Below, piece by piece: positions 35,101-43,765 of a stretch of 64,000 nucleotides of DNA. The notes under the pieces are model-generated. The model saw only the letters and a list, made by a program, of their open reading frames with translations. It was not told the DNA's origin and ran no database searches. A program made the position numbers and the translations under genes. Each line of letters begins with the position of its first letter. The stretch's first letter is position 1. Location of the stretch: positions 868,001-932,000 of the forward strand of contig NZ_FYAM01000023.1 of the NCBI RefSeq assembly GCF_900185645.1, given 5' to 3'. The DNA comes from Clostridium sp. BSD9I1. Lineage in GTDB: Bacteria > Bacillota > Clostridia > Clostridiales > Clostridiaceae.

Positions 35101-35137
35101 TACTGTATTATAATTTTTTATAATACAGTATTTTTTT
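35101..35137 (+). terminator. Terminator of symporter gene
   Basis: TACTGTATTATAA (35101-35113) pairs with TTATAATACAGTA (35118-35130), followed by seven T. Confidence 0.9.
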
Positions 35138-35147
35138 ATGCCCATAG

Positions 35148-35196
35148 TAATTATTCTTAAGGCTTATGAATATTTCCCGAGGCTTAAGAATAATTA
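35148..35196. repeat. Inverted repeat upstream of spoVB-like gene
   Basis: TAATTATTCTTAAG (35148-35161) and CTTAAGAATAATTA (35183-35196), perfect 14-bp arms 21 bp apart, ending about 30 bp before the next coding start. It could be an operator or a leader hairpin. Confidence 0.55.
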
Positions 35197-35226
35197 TTAA
35201 TGTTAATAATATTGAGGTTATAAGGA

Positions 35227-36720
35227 ATGAAAAAAGATACTTTTTATAGGGATACCCTTACGCTAACAGCAGCTAATATAGCAACCGGGATACTAGGTTT
35301 TACATTTGCCATAATACTATCAAGTAAAATTGGCCCTGAAGGCATGGGGCTTTATGGACTAATAATGCCTATATATAATTTATTTATATGTATCATTTCT
35401 GGTGGTCTTATAACTGCTATTTCTAAGGTATCTGCAGTGTATTACAGTAAACACGACTTTAAAAACTTAAATAAAACCATCGATACAACTCTATCTTTTG
35501 ATGGTTTATGGGCACTTATAGTTGTTAGCATTGTATTTGTAAGTTCAAACTATATAAGTACCTATTTAATAAAAGACAGTCGAAGCTTATATGCTATAAA
35601 GGTGCTTTGTCCTGCAATGTTATTTATTGCATTTTCTTCAATACTTAAAGGATACTTTTATGGTATATCTAAAGTTAAAATTCCTGCATATATTGATGTA
35701 TTTGAAAAGTTTATGAGAACAATAGTTATAATAGTTATATTTGGCACCTATGCTTTATCAACGGATATTTCCAGTAAAGTAACTTTTGCCTATGTTGCTT
35801 TAGCAATTGGCGAAGGGATAAGTACTACTTTGCTCTATGTATCTTATAAAATACATAAAGTAAAGCCCTCTAATAATATGCAGTCTTCAGAAGGACGGGC
35901 TCAGCTTCTATTTAACGTACTTATTATATCTATACCTTTGTGTTTAAATGCTTTTTCATCCACAGCACTATCCACTGTTTCTACTTTAATAGTTCCCAGA
36001 AGATTAATTGCTACTGGAATGGACTATAGTACAGCACTATCCTTAATTGGCAAATTCACAGGAATGAGCTTAAGCATAATATTTTTCCCTATGGTTGTTA
36101 TAAACTCCGTGTCTACAATACTTATTCCAGACATATCCAAAAGCATTAGTAATAAAGATTATTGGGGTACAGAAACTAGAGTTATGAGTGTACTTAAGAT
36201 TGCATTTTTATTAGGATTATCTACCTTGATTATATGCAACACTATTCCAAATGAACTGGGAAGCTTACTCTTTAAAAGACAAGATCTAGGCAGCTTTATA
36301 GCCATTTCTGCTTTAGTTGCACCTTTAGTTTATGTAAGCACAACAACTTATGGTATATTAAACGGGCTGGGGAAACAAGGTATTTTACTTAGAAACTCTC
36401 TTATTATTTCTGTCATAGAACTTATAAGTCTTTATATTTTTATAGGAATACCTTCTATAAACATATATGGCTTTGTAATAACCTTTATTATAACTTCATT
36501 CTTAACACTTATAATTAACATGTTTGAAATAAGAAAACATCTTAATATTGACTTTAATAAAAATAATTTTGTTATAAGTATACTACTGTGCATATTGTTT
36601 TATTTTATATTAAATATTTTAAAAAACATTTTACCAGAAACCCTGTCTATGAAGTATCTAATCATAACTCTTACAGGTTTTTTGTTAATATTTTTTGATT
36701 TTAAACTCTCTAAGAAATAA
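35227..36720 (+). CDS. SpoVB-type MOP flippase
   Basis: 497 residues, with about 14 membrane helices. The N-terminus KDTLTLTAANIATGILGF (similar) and GPEGMGLYGLIMPIYNL are typical of the stage V sporulation protein B branch of the polysaccharide/lipid flippase family. In Bacillus SpoVB is required for spore cortex synthesis. A general lipid-linked sugar flippase is the alternative. A second MOP protein is encoded at 41154-42761. Single gene with its own terminator. Confidence 0.8.
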   Translation: MKKDTFYRDTLTLTAANIATGILGFTFAIILSSKIGPEGMGLYGLIMPIYNLFICIISGGLITAISKVSAVYYSKHDFKNLNKTIDTTLSFDGLWALIVVSIVFVSSNYISTYLIKDSRSLYAIKVLCPAMLFIAFSSILKGYFYGISKVKIPAYIDVFEKFMRTIVIIVIFGTYALSTDISSKVTFAYVALAIGEGISTTLLYVSYKIHKVKPSNNMQSSEGRAQLLFNVLIISIPLCLNAFSSTALSTVSTLIVPRRLIATGMDYSTALSLIGKFTGMSLSIIFFPMVVINSVSTILIPDISKSISNKDYWGTETRVMSVLKIAFLLGLSTLIICNTIPNELGSLLFKRQDLGSFIAISALVAPLVYVSTTTYGILNGLGKQGILLRNSLIISVIELISLYIFIGIPSINIYGFVITFIITSFLTLIINMFEIRKHLNIDFNKNNFVISILLCILFYFILNILKNILPETLSMKYLIITLTGFLLIFFDFKLSKK

Positions 36721-36739
36721 AATGAAATCATATGATTTT

Positions 36740-36771
36740 CAAGGGAATCCATTTGGCTTCCCTTGTTTTTC
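36740..36771 (+). terminator. Terminator of spoVB-like gene
   Basis: CAAGGGAA (36740-36747) pairs with TTCCCTTG (36758-36765), followed by TTTTTC. Confidence 0.8.
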
Positions 36772-36796
36772 TTTATGCATAAATATATATTAACTA

Positions 36797-37339
36797 TTAA
36801 TTTTCCAAATATCTATATAAAGTTGACTTGCTAATTCCTGTCTCATCTTTTATTTCTGCCAGGCTATATTTCTTGCTTTGATACATAACAATGGCGCGTT
36901 TTACATTTTCGTCAGGTTTCCTCGGACGGCCGCCGTGGACTCCCTTTTGTTTTGCTTCATATAACCCTTCTTTTGTTTTTTCACTTGTGACATCGCTTTG
37001 GAAATCAACAAGATACTTTACAATATCAGTGAATCTATATCCATTCGGATTACTGGTATCAATTTTCTCAGTAAGAGACTGAAGATAGGCACCTTTACTT
37101 TCAATTGCTTCCAAGAGTTCAACCAAATGCCTTGTTGAATCAGCAAATACAAAAAGTTTTGTAACAACTACCCTATCATCTGCTTTTAGCATATCTAATG
37201 CACTTTCCAGCTGGATTCTTTTTTTAGCTGACGAATGTTCTTCAGCAATAATTGCTACGCAATTTGCTTCCTTTAGGATTTTTAGTTGATTTTCGCAATT
37301 TAAATCTCCTTGATATGGTCTCATATATCCGATTATCAT
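36797..37339 (-). CDS. Serine recombinase-like protein lacking catalytic residues
   Basis: 180 residues with the resolvase/invertase layout: N-terminal domain 1-125, then a linker GGRPRKPDENVKRAI and a C-terminal helix-turn-helix (SLAEIKDETGISKSTLYRYLEN). The start IIGYMRPYQGD aligns with the usual GYARVST, so the nucleophile serine is Tyr9. The usual KLDRLGRD aligns with KLFVFADS here, so both catalytic arginines are gone. It should bind DNA but not cut it. It is divergent from the SulP gene, with about 180 bp between, and may regulate it; that is inference. Confidence 0.85.
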   Translation of the reverse strand: MIIGYMRPYQGDLNCENQLKILKEANCVAIIAEEHSSAKKRIQLESALDMLKADDRVVVTKLFVFADSTRHLVELLEAIESKGAYLQSLTEKIDTSNPNGYRFTDIVKYLVDFQSDVTSEKTKEGLYEAKQKGVHGGRPRKPDENVKRAIVMYQSKKYSLAEIKDETGISKSTLYRYLEN

Positions 37340-37421
37340 ACATATTCTCCTAGCTCATAAGATATTTCTTTTATTATAACACAATCTATATTAAAGTTTA
37401 TCCGAAAAAGTTTCAAAATGG

Positions 37422-37450
37422 TTGGTTTTTGGAACGATATGTGCTAGAAT
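37422..37450 (+). promoter_or_regulatory. Promoter of sulP
   Basis: TTGGTT (37422-37427) and TAGAAT (37445-37450), spaced 17 bp. Nearby, TATCCGAAAAA and TTTTTGGAACGATA form an imperfect inverted repeat that could be a binding site for the divergent recombinase-like protein. Confidence 0.55.
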
Positions 37451-37520
37451 GTTACTTGCATGCAAAATTTAGAGTTCATAAAGTTTTATATTAAAAACAA
37501 TATATGAGGTGAATAAATTA

Positions 37521-38960
37521 ATGATTAAAGATTTAAAGAAAGAATGGTTTGGCAATGTCAAAGGAGATATCTTGGCAGGGATTGTTGTTTGCTTAGCTTT
37601 ATTTCCAGAGGTTATTGGTTTTATGATTGTTGCCGGAGTGGACCCAATTGTTGGGGTGTACGCAACATTCTTTATCACAGCAATTGCAGCATTTTTCGGC
37701 GGACGAACAGGCATGATTTCCGCAGCCGCAGGCTCGGTTGCATTAGTATTAGCACATTTAGTAGCTCAGTATGGAATCGAATATTTATTTGCTGCAACAA
37801 TTTTAGCAGGTGTTGTTCAAGCAATTTTAGGTTTCTTTAAAATTGGAACTTTGATGCGTTATATTCCAAAGCCAGTCATGATTGGTTTTGTAAACGCATT
37901 AGGTATTATGATGTTCACATCCCAACTGGATCATTTTAAAGGAAATTTGATTTTACCTGTACTTGGAATTATAGGGGTCATAATTATTTTCATATTCCCA
38001 AAAATAACGAAAAAGATTCCTTCACCAATTGTGTCAATTTTAGTTATTTCTCTAATTGTTATAGGATTAGATTTAGATGTAAAAATGCTAGGTGACTTAG
38101 GCGAAATTTCAAGCAAACTCCCAAGCTTTAGAATCCCAAAGGTGCCTATGACACTAGAAACACTAAAAATTATTTTTCCTACTTCTCTTTCTGTGGCAAT
38201 TGTTGGATTAGTAGAATCTCTATTAACTGCACAATTAGTGGATGAAATAACAGGAGAAGATAGTAATAAAAACATCGAGTCAACAAGTCAAGGTTTAGGA
38301 AATATTGTTTCTGGTTTCTTCGGTGGAATCGCTGGTTGTGGTATGATTGGACAAACAATCATCAATATTAATTACGGTGGAATTGGTCGTTTAGCCACAT
38401 TTCTATCCGGTTTTTTCATGTTGATGTCAGTTGTATTGTTTAGTAATGTGGTTATGCAAATTCCTATAATTGCTTTAGCATCAGTAATGGTTGTAGTTTC
38501 ATTTGAAACAATTAACTGGGAATCAATCAAGCGTTTAAACGTTGTACCAAAGAGCGAAGTTTTTACAATGATTTTAACAGTTGTAATTGTATTATCAACA
38601 CATAACTTAGCATATGGTGTGGTTATAGGTACATTAATGAGTGCAGTTTTCGCAGCATTCAAAATGTCAAATATTCATGTAGAACAAGGTACTGAAAAAG
38701 ATGCTCATCATTATAAAGTACACGGACATCTTTACTTCGCATCAGCTGAAAAGTTTCTTGATTTCTTTGCAGGTGAAATGAACCACCAAGATGAAGTAAT
38801 AATTGACATAAGTACAATGACATTATGGGATTCAACAGCAGTTGAAGTAATTGATAAATTGATTAATAAAAATAAAAATAATGGTATTAAAACAACTTTT
38901 ATCGGTGCTAACAAACAAAGTGAAGAACTACTTAAAAAAGTTTCAAAAAACATTGCATAA
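37521..38960 (+). CDS. SulP family inorganic anion transporter with STAS domain
   Basis: 479 residues from the ATG at 37521, for which GAGGTGA is correctly spaced; an in-frame GTG lies within that site. The membrane part (about residues 15-385) holds the SulP start GDILAGIVVCLALFPEVIGF, GRTGMISAAAGSVALV and ESLLTAQLVDEITGEDSNKN. A cytoplasmic STAS domain follows (VHGHLYFASAEKFLDFF, IDISTMTLWDSTAVEVID). Members carry sulfate, bicarbonate, molybdate or other anions. The substrate is unknown. Base and codon use look less AT-rich than neighbours, so it may have been acquired with the recombinase-like gene. Confidence 0.9.
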   Translation: MIKDLKKEWFGNVKGDILAGIVVCLALFPEVIGFMIVAGVDPIVGVYATFFITAIAAFFGGRTGMISAAAGSVALVLAHLVAQYGIEYLFAATILAGVVQAILGFFKIGTLMRYIPKPVMIGFVNALGIMMFTSQLDHFKGNLILPVLGIIGVIIIFIFPKITKKIPSPIVSILVISLIVIGLDLDVKMLGDLGEISSKLPSFRIPKVPMTLETLKIIFPTSLSVAIVGLVESLLTAQLVDEITGEDSNKNIESTSQGLGNIVSGFFGGIAGCGMIGQTIININYGGIGRLATFLSGFFMLMSVVLFSNVVMQIPIIALASVMVVVSFETINWESIKRLNVVPKSEVFTMILTVVIVLSTHNLAYGVVIGTLMSAVFAAFKMSNIHVEQGTEKDAHHYKVHGHLYFASAEKFLDFFAGEMNHQDEVIIDISTMTLWDSTAVEVIDKLINKNKNNGIKTTFIGANKQSEELLKKVSKNIA

Positions 38961-39036
38961 ACAATATGAATGTTAATATAATTATTGGAATTTATTTGGT
39001 ATTAGTGTGTAATATTCATAAACTCCGTACCAATTT

Positions 39037-39072
39037 AAGAAGCATTTGAATTATAAGATGCTTCTTTTTTTA
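39037..39072 (+). terminator. Terminator after sulP
   Basis: AAGAAGCAT (39037-39045) pairs with ATGCTTCTT (39058-39066), followed by a T-run. Confidence 0.85.
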
Positions 39073-39082
39073 ATAATTTTCA

Positions 39083-39111
39083 TTGTATAACACTTCAAAT
39101 AATGTTATACT
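39083..39111 (+). promoter_or_regulatory. Promoter and operator of marR-fetA-fetB
   Basis: TTGTAT (39083-39088) and TATACT (39106-39111) are spaced 17 bp. The inverted repeat GTATAACA (39085-39092) and TGTTATAC (39103-39110) covers both boxes, so the MarR protein encoded first probably represses its own operon here. Confidence 0.65.
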
Positions 39112-39162
39112 ACACATATATTTCGATGGTCGTAATATACGATGTAAGAAGAAGGTGAACTA

Positions 39163-39603
39163 ATGGATGAAAATCAACTAATGCACAAACTCATAGATAT
39201 TTTTGAATACAAAAACTCTTATCAGCTTAAGAGTTCTAATATTCAGCCACAAGATATGTACGTACTGGAAAGGATATATTTCCTGGAAAAAGTGAAAATA
39301 AGGGACATATCAAAGCAGTATGATATACCTCCCTCCACTCTTACAGGAATTATTGACAGATTAGAATCTAAAAAGTATATAGAAAGAATCAGAAGTACTG
39401 AAGACAGACGCGCTATCGAGCTTGTTGTGACTGAACTCGGAAAACAAGTTGTAAAAGGACATGTTAAAGAAGATAAACTATTTTCATTAAATTTTTTTAA
39501 TACTCTACAGGAGGATAAAAAACAGCTATTTAAAGAATTACTAGCTGAATTGCTTACAAATGTAAAAAAGGAAAGTTTATTCAATGAAAATAACATTTAT
39601 TGA
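39163..39603 (+). CDS. MarR-family transcriptional regulator
   Basis: 146 residues with the winged helix: MYVLERIYFLEKVKIRDISKQYDIPPSTLTGIIDRLESKKYIERI, then the wing RSTEDRRAIELVVTELGKQ. First of three genes with fetA and fetB; the next gene starts within 15 bp. It probably senses a metal or small molecule and controls the exporter. GAAGAAGGTGAACTA precedes the ATG. Confidence 0.88.
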   Translation: MDENQLMHKLIDIFEYKNSYQLKSSNIQPQDMYVLERIYFLEKVKIRDISKQYDIPPSTLTGIIDRLESKKYIERIRSTEDRRAIELVVTELGKQVVKGHVKEDKLFSLNFFNTLQEDKKQLFKELLAELLTNVKKESLFNENNIY

Positions 39604-39617
39604 TTGGGGGGATTATC

Positions 39618-40274
39618 TTGTCATTATTAGAATTTCAAAATGTATTTTTTATTGATGATAATAAAACCATATTGAAAAACATAACAATTCCCATTTATCA
39701 AGGGGATTATATTTCTGTTGTTGGGTCATCTGGCAGTGGCAAAAGTACATTTCTTAAATTGTGCTGTCATTTGAAAAGTCCAACAGAAGGTAAAATCATA
39801 TATAAAAACAAATCTATTATGGAACACAACCCTATGGAATTAAGAAAAAATATTGCATATTGCTTCCAAACTCCATATATCTTTGGCGATACTGTTATGG
39901 ATAATATTTCTTTCCCATACTCTATAAGAGGGAGCAAGGTGAATTTACAAAGAGTAGAAGAACTTTTTCTTCTCTTTAATCTTGATAAAGAATATTTAAC
40001 AAAAGATATAAAAAACCTGTCTGGAGGCGAAAAGCAAAGAATTGCACTAATTAGAACATTATTATTTAAACCAGAGATTCTGCTTTTAGATGAAGTAACA
40101 TCTGCACTTGATGCTGGTAATACTCTCATTGTTGAAAGTGTAATAAAATCATTGAACCAGGATGGTACAACCATTATCTGGATAACCCATAACCCTGAAC
40201 AAAGTAAAAGAACTGCAAATAAAATATTAACCATTGAATATGGCGGAATTAAGTCACTGGAGGTGCTAAAATGA
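39618..40274 (+). CDS. fetA: Iron export ABC transporter ATP-binding protein (FetA-like)
   Basis: 218 residues from TTG at 39618, chosen because GGGGGG lies six bases before it. ABC ATPase: Walker A GSSGSGKST (about residue 35), signature LSGGEKQR, Walker B ILLLDEVTSALD, switch His in WITHNPEQ. The short length and the UPF0014 permease partner point to the FetAB (YbbLM) type, which exports iron and helps against oxidative stress in E. coli. Overlaps fetB by 4 bp. Confidence 0.85.
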   Translation: MSLLEFQNVFFIDDNKTILKNITIPIYQGDYISVVGSSGSGKSTFLKLCCHLKSPTEGKIIYKNKSIMEHNPMELRKNIAYCFQTPYIFGDTVMDNISFPYSIRGSKVNLQRVEELFLLFNLDKEYLTKDIKNLSGGEKQRIALIRTLLFKPEILLLDEVTSALDAGNTLIVESVIKSLNQDGTTIIWITHNPEQSKRTANKILTIEYGGIKSLEVLK

Positions 40275-41029
40275 GTAACAGTTTGATGAATTCTTCCTCA
40301 CTTTTAATTTCCTCATCACTTGTGCTAGTGGCATTATTATTTTCCTACGCTCAGAAGTTAAAACTTGAAAAAGAAATTATAATAAGTGTTATCAGAGCAA
40401 TACTGCAGTTAGTTATTGTTGGATATTTACTTAATTATATTTTTGGACTTAAAAACCCAACATTTACAACTCTCCTACTTTTATTTATGACTTTTAATGC
40501 CGCTTATAATGCTGCAAAAAGAGGTAAAGCAATAAAAAACGGACTTCTAATATCATTTATATCAATATCATTAGGAACTATAATTACCTTATCTATTCTT
40601 GTATTTTCTGGAGCCATCAGGTATGAGCCTTATCAGATTATTCCTGTAAGTGGAATGATTATAAGTAATGCTATGATAGCCTTAGGCTTGTGCTACAGAC
40701 AATTAACCTCTGATTTTAAAAATAAAAGAGAAGAAATTGAAACAAAACTTTCCCTCGGTGCAGATATTTTGCCGTCATCTATAGAAATAATCAGAGACTC
40801 AATAAAAACTGGTATGCTTCCAACAATTGATTCAGCAAAAACACTTGGAATTGTATCGCTGCCTGGTATGATGACAGGACTTATACTTGCTGGCACTTCA
40901 CCTGTAGAGGCAATCAAATATCAGATTATGGTAACATTTATGCTGCTTTCAACAACTTCAATATCTTCTTTTGTAGCATGTTATTTATCCTATAAAAATT
41001 TCTTCAACAAAAGAAAACAGTTAGTTTGA
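40271..41029 (+). CDS. fetB: Iron export ABC transporter permease (FetB, UPF0014)
   Basis: 252 residues, about seven membrane helices. Family features: RAILQLVIVGYLLNYIFG near residue 37, PVSGMIISNAMIALGLCYRQL in the middle, and a conserved coupling stretch LGIVSLPGMMTGLILAGTSPVEAIKYQI. It is the membrane half of the FetAB exporter. ATGA overlap with fetA. Metal specificity is inferred from the family. Confidence 0.88.
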   Translation: MSNSLMNSSSLLISSSLVLVALLFSYAQKLKLEKEIIISVIRAILQLVIVGYLLNYIFGLKNPTFTTLLLLFMTFNAAYNAAKRGKAIKNGLLISFISISLGTIITLSILVFSGAIRYEPYQIIPVSGMIISNAMIALGLCYRQLTSDFKNKREEIETKLSLGADILPSSIEIIRDSIKTGMLPTIDSAKTLGIVSLPGMMTGLILAGTSPVEAIKYQIMVTFMLLSTTSISSFVACYLSYKNFFNKRKQLV

Positions 41030-41031
41030 TA

Positions 41032-41066
41032 ATAAGCCCATATTGCAGATTACAATATGGGCTTAT
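41032..41066 (+). terminator. Hairpin after fetB
   Basis: ATAAGCCCATATTG (41032-41045) pairs with CAATATGGGCTTAT (41053-41066), 14-bp perfect arms just past the fetB stop. There is no good T-run, so termination is inferred from position. Confidence 0.55.
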
Positions 41067-41116
41067 GCATATATACTTACCAATTAAAATATTATTTATT
41101 TAGCATTTCACATAAA

Positions 41117-41151
41117 GAAATTTTTAATGCTCTGGAGCATTAAAAATGTCG
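41117..41151 (+). repeat. Structured repeat, minimal copy D (terminal arms only)
   Basis: ATTTTTAATGCTC (41120-41132) pairs with GAGCATTAAAAAT (41135-41147), flanked by GAA on the left and GTCG on the right. The ends match those of copy A (GATATTTTTAATG and CATTAAAAATGTCG), with everything between deleted. It lies 3 bp from the stop codon of the convergent flippase gene and may act as its terminator. Confidence 0.7.
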
Positions 41152-41153
41152 TA

Positions 41154-42761
41154 CTACTTTATTTTTTTCAGTAATACATTAGGTATAAGTTTCAAAGCTT
41201 TTCTAGGTAATATATTAAAATCTTCCTTTGAAATTCCAACTGTAACAATCAATCCAAATAGATAGGAGTAGGCTCCAATTATTATTGATATTATAGCACT
41301 TATTGATATCGCTAAATAATTGCTTCCAAACAATTTAAAAACACTGTAAAAAGCAATGTATACAATAAATACAACAGCACCCATAAACGAAGATGCTACC
41401 AATGGTTTTAGAGCTGGTCTTAAAAACTTGAATTTTAATCTTAAGGACTTTTGAAGCATATTGTGATTTAGAATTATAGGAATTATATATCCAACAATAC
41501 TTCCATATATAGCCCCTAAAATATTTATACTTGGTATAGATATCAAGAAGTAGTTTACTAAAATTTTAACTAATATACCTATAAAGGAATATAAAGTAGA
41601 TGTATAAAGCTTACCTATACTCTGAAGTATAGTTGTTTGAATTTGCATTATTGACATTAGAACAAGAACCACAGAACCATACGCCATTAAATAAGATCCT
41701 TGTCCAAATCTAAGCATTTCAAATATTTGCGTACTTAGCACAGAAAGTCCAAAGGCCGCTGGAATAGCTATTAAAAAGCACATTTTAAATGCGTATTTAA
41801 TCTTACTTTTTACGCCATGTCTATCTTCTACAGCTACTGCTCCAGATAAAGCCGGAAGTATTGCTGCTGCAAGAGATGATATAATAGCTATTGGCACATT
41901 TAAAAGCTGCTGATACTTAACTAAATATCCATATAGTGTGGACGCGTAAGCTTCAGAAACTCCGCCAGCTAATAGCCTTGCCTTTGTATTTCCTAAATCA
42001 ACTAAATTACCTGCATAAGTCATCCCTACGCATACTGTAATTGGAAGTCCGTAATGTATAATTTTTCTAAGTATGTTCTTAGAACTATATCTCTTTATAT
42101 TTGCTTCAATATATCCTTTAGGAACCTTAATTTTCTTATGTCTTTCATAATACCATATAAGATAAGCTGCAGAAATAAATGCTCCAAGAGAAGTTCCTAT
42201 TGTTGCTCCTGCACAGGCTGCTTCAATACCGTACTTTACTAAAAGCGCTGCAAATACCAATGAAAAAATAGTATTTATTATTTGTTCTATAACCTGTGAT
42301 ACTGCTGTAGGTGTCATATTATGCAATCCTTGAAAATACCCTCTATATGCTGAAGCTATTGAAGTAAATAATATAGAAGGTGCTAAAGCCAATATTGATA
42401 AATAGGCCTTTTCAAAGTTTACTAAATTTGCCAAAGGCCTTGCTAAAGCTATCATTAGTACTGCCATTATTATTCCTATTAAAAGTAATATTAATCTTGC
42501 TATCTTAAAACTTCTTACTGCATCCCTATAGTTTTTTACGGCAGTAAGTTCAGATATTAGTTTTGATATTGCAACTGGTATACCTGAATTAGTTAAAACA
42601 AATATGAATACATATACAGAATAAGCTGCTCCATATACACCATATCCTTCATCGGTTATTATTACTCTTAAAAAAGGTATGTATAAAAGAGATATTATCT
42701 TTACCATCATTCCTGCTGCAGAGAGTATTGCAAACCCCTTAGCAGTAGATTGCTCTTTCAT
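41154..42761 (-). CDS. MOP-superfamily flippase (SpoVB/YtgP/MurJ-like)
   Basis: 535 residues, about 14 membrane helices. KGFAILSAAGMMVKIISLLYIPFLRVIITDEGYGVYGAAYSVY at the start and NSGIPVAISKLISELTA are typical of the Firmicute polysaccharide/lipid II flippase branch. AYRGYFQGLHNMTPTAVSQVIEQI is its most conserved region. It probably flips lipid-linked cell-wall precursors. Which MOP subgroup, YtgP-like or SpoVB-like, is not settled. AGGAGAAGTAAAAT precedes the ATG. The RluA gene lies upstream with a 25-bp gap. Confidence 0.85.
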   Translation of the reverse strand: MKEQSTAKGFAILSAAGMMVKIISLLYIPFLRVIITDEGYGVYGAAYSVYVFIFVLTNSGIPVAISKLISELTAVKNYRDAVRSFKIARLILLLIGIIMAVLMIALARPLANLVNFEKAYLSILALAPSILFTSIASAYRGYFQGLHNMTPTAVSQVIEQIINTIFSLVFAALLVKYGIEAACAGATIGTSLGAFISAAYLIWYYERHKKIKVPKGYIEANIKRYSSKNILRKIIHYGLPITVCVGMTYAGNLVDLGNTKARLLAGGVSEAYASTLYGYLVKYQQLLNVPIAIISSLAAAILPALSGAVAVEDRHGVKSKIKYAFKMCFLIAIPAAFGLSVLSTQIFEMLRFGQGSYLMAYGSVVLVLMSIMQIQTTILQSIGKLYTSTLYSFIGILVKILVNYFLISIPSINILGAIYGSIVGYIIPIILNHNMLQKSLRLKFKFLRPALKPLVASSFMGAVVFIVYIAFYSVFKLFGSNYLAISISAIISIIIGAYSYLFGLIVTVGISKEDFNILPRKALKLIPNVLLKKIK

Positions 42762-42786
42762 ATTTTACTTCTCCTATCTTCTCTAC

Positions 42787-43761
42787 TTAAAACTTAAATA
42801 CATCATTTTTTATTTTTTTAAGTACTGGAGGTAGTGTTTCTGCTATAGTTTTATTTTCCATATAAGCAAGTTTATCCTTACAATTTTTAAAGATAACCTT
42901 ATATGCATAAAGATATTGATAATTCAATCCATATTTGTTATTGAAAAAACTATTCAGTTTACTATCCTTGCTATATTTCACATCTCCAACTATAGGATTG
43001 CCTAATTCACTTAAATGTGCTCTTAACTGATGACTTCTTCCTGTTATTAAATCTATTTCTATAAAAGAAAAAGTTCCGCAGCTTTGAATTGTCTTTACTT
43101 CCATAGCTATTTTCTTAGAATTTGGCACCTCTTTTGTATATACTTTAGATACATTACTATCTTCATTCTTCAATATATATCCTTCATATATTCCATCTTT
43201 TATTCTTCCTGCTACCAATGCTTCATAGTATTTCTTTATATCTCTTTCTCTTATCATCTCATTCAAAAGTTTAAGACTTTCATAATTTTTACCAAATATT
43301 ACTATACCAGAAGTATTTCTATCCAATCTATTGCATGGAGCTGGCGTAAAAGTAAGCTCTTTTTCTGGGATATAATCTCCCTTATCATACAAATAAGATA
43401 ATATATAATCAGTTAATGTATCCTCTCCATTCTTTTTATCAGAATGAACAAGTATACCAGGCCACTTTTCTACAAGTATCATGTTTTCATCTTCATAGGT
43501 AATCTTTAACTTACTGAACTTAGTAGCTTCTACCTTTTGAAAATTCAACTTCTTTTTAGTATCTGCGGAGGATATATAAGTTACTTCTACCATATCCCCT
43601 TCTTCTAAAGTATATTTTTCTTTAGCTTTTTTACCATTTACCCTTACGTCGCCTTTTCTTATTGCTTTGTATATAGCACTTAAAGGTACATCCTTTAACC
43701 ATTTTCTTAAAAACTTATCCAGTCTTTGCTGCGCTTCGTTAGATCCAATTTCTGCTTTCAT
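42787..43761 (-). CDS. RluA-family pseudouridine synthase
   Basis: 324 residues. An N-terminal S4 RNA-binding domain (about 1-70: QQRLDKFLRKWLKDVPLSAIYKAIRKGDVRVNGKK) precedes the RluA catalytic domain with NRLDRNTSGIVIFGK, whose Asp is the catalytic residue. TGRSHQLRAHLSELGNPIVGD is the second family motif. It converts uridines in rRNA to pseudouridine; the exact sites are unknown. Separated by only 4 bp from the M20 gene, so likely co-transcribed with it. Confidence 0.93.
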   Translation of the reverse strand: MKAEIGSNEAQQRLDKFLRKWLKDVPLSAIYKAIRKGDVRVNGKKAKEKYTLEEGDMVEVTYISSADTKKKLNFQKVEATKFSKLKITYEDENMILVEKWPGILVHSDKKNGEDTLTDYILSYLYDKGDYIPEKELTFTPAPCNRLDRNTSGIVIFGKNYESLKLLNEMIRERDIKKYYEALVAGRIKDGIYEGYILKNEDSNVSKVYTKEVPNSKKIAMEVKTIQSCGTFSFIEIDLITGRSHQLRAHLSELGNPIVGDVKYSKDSKLNSFFNNKYGLNYQYLYAYKVIFKNCKDKLAYMENKTIAETLPPVLKKIKNDVFKF

Positions 43762-43765
43762 ATTT

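Noticed and set aside
36797-37339. Active resolvase of a transposon
   Set aside because: Catalytic serine and arginines are missing, and no transposase, terminal repeats or clear res site were found around it.
41117-41151. Simple terminator with no relation to the large repeats
   Set aside because: Its ends match those of copy A, including the asymmetric GTCG on the right, so it was kept as a remnant of the family, though terminator function is still possible.
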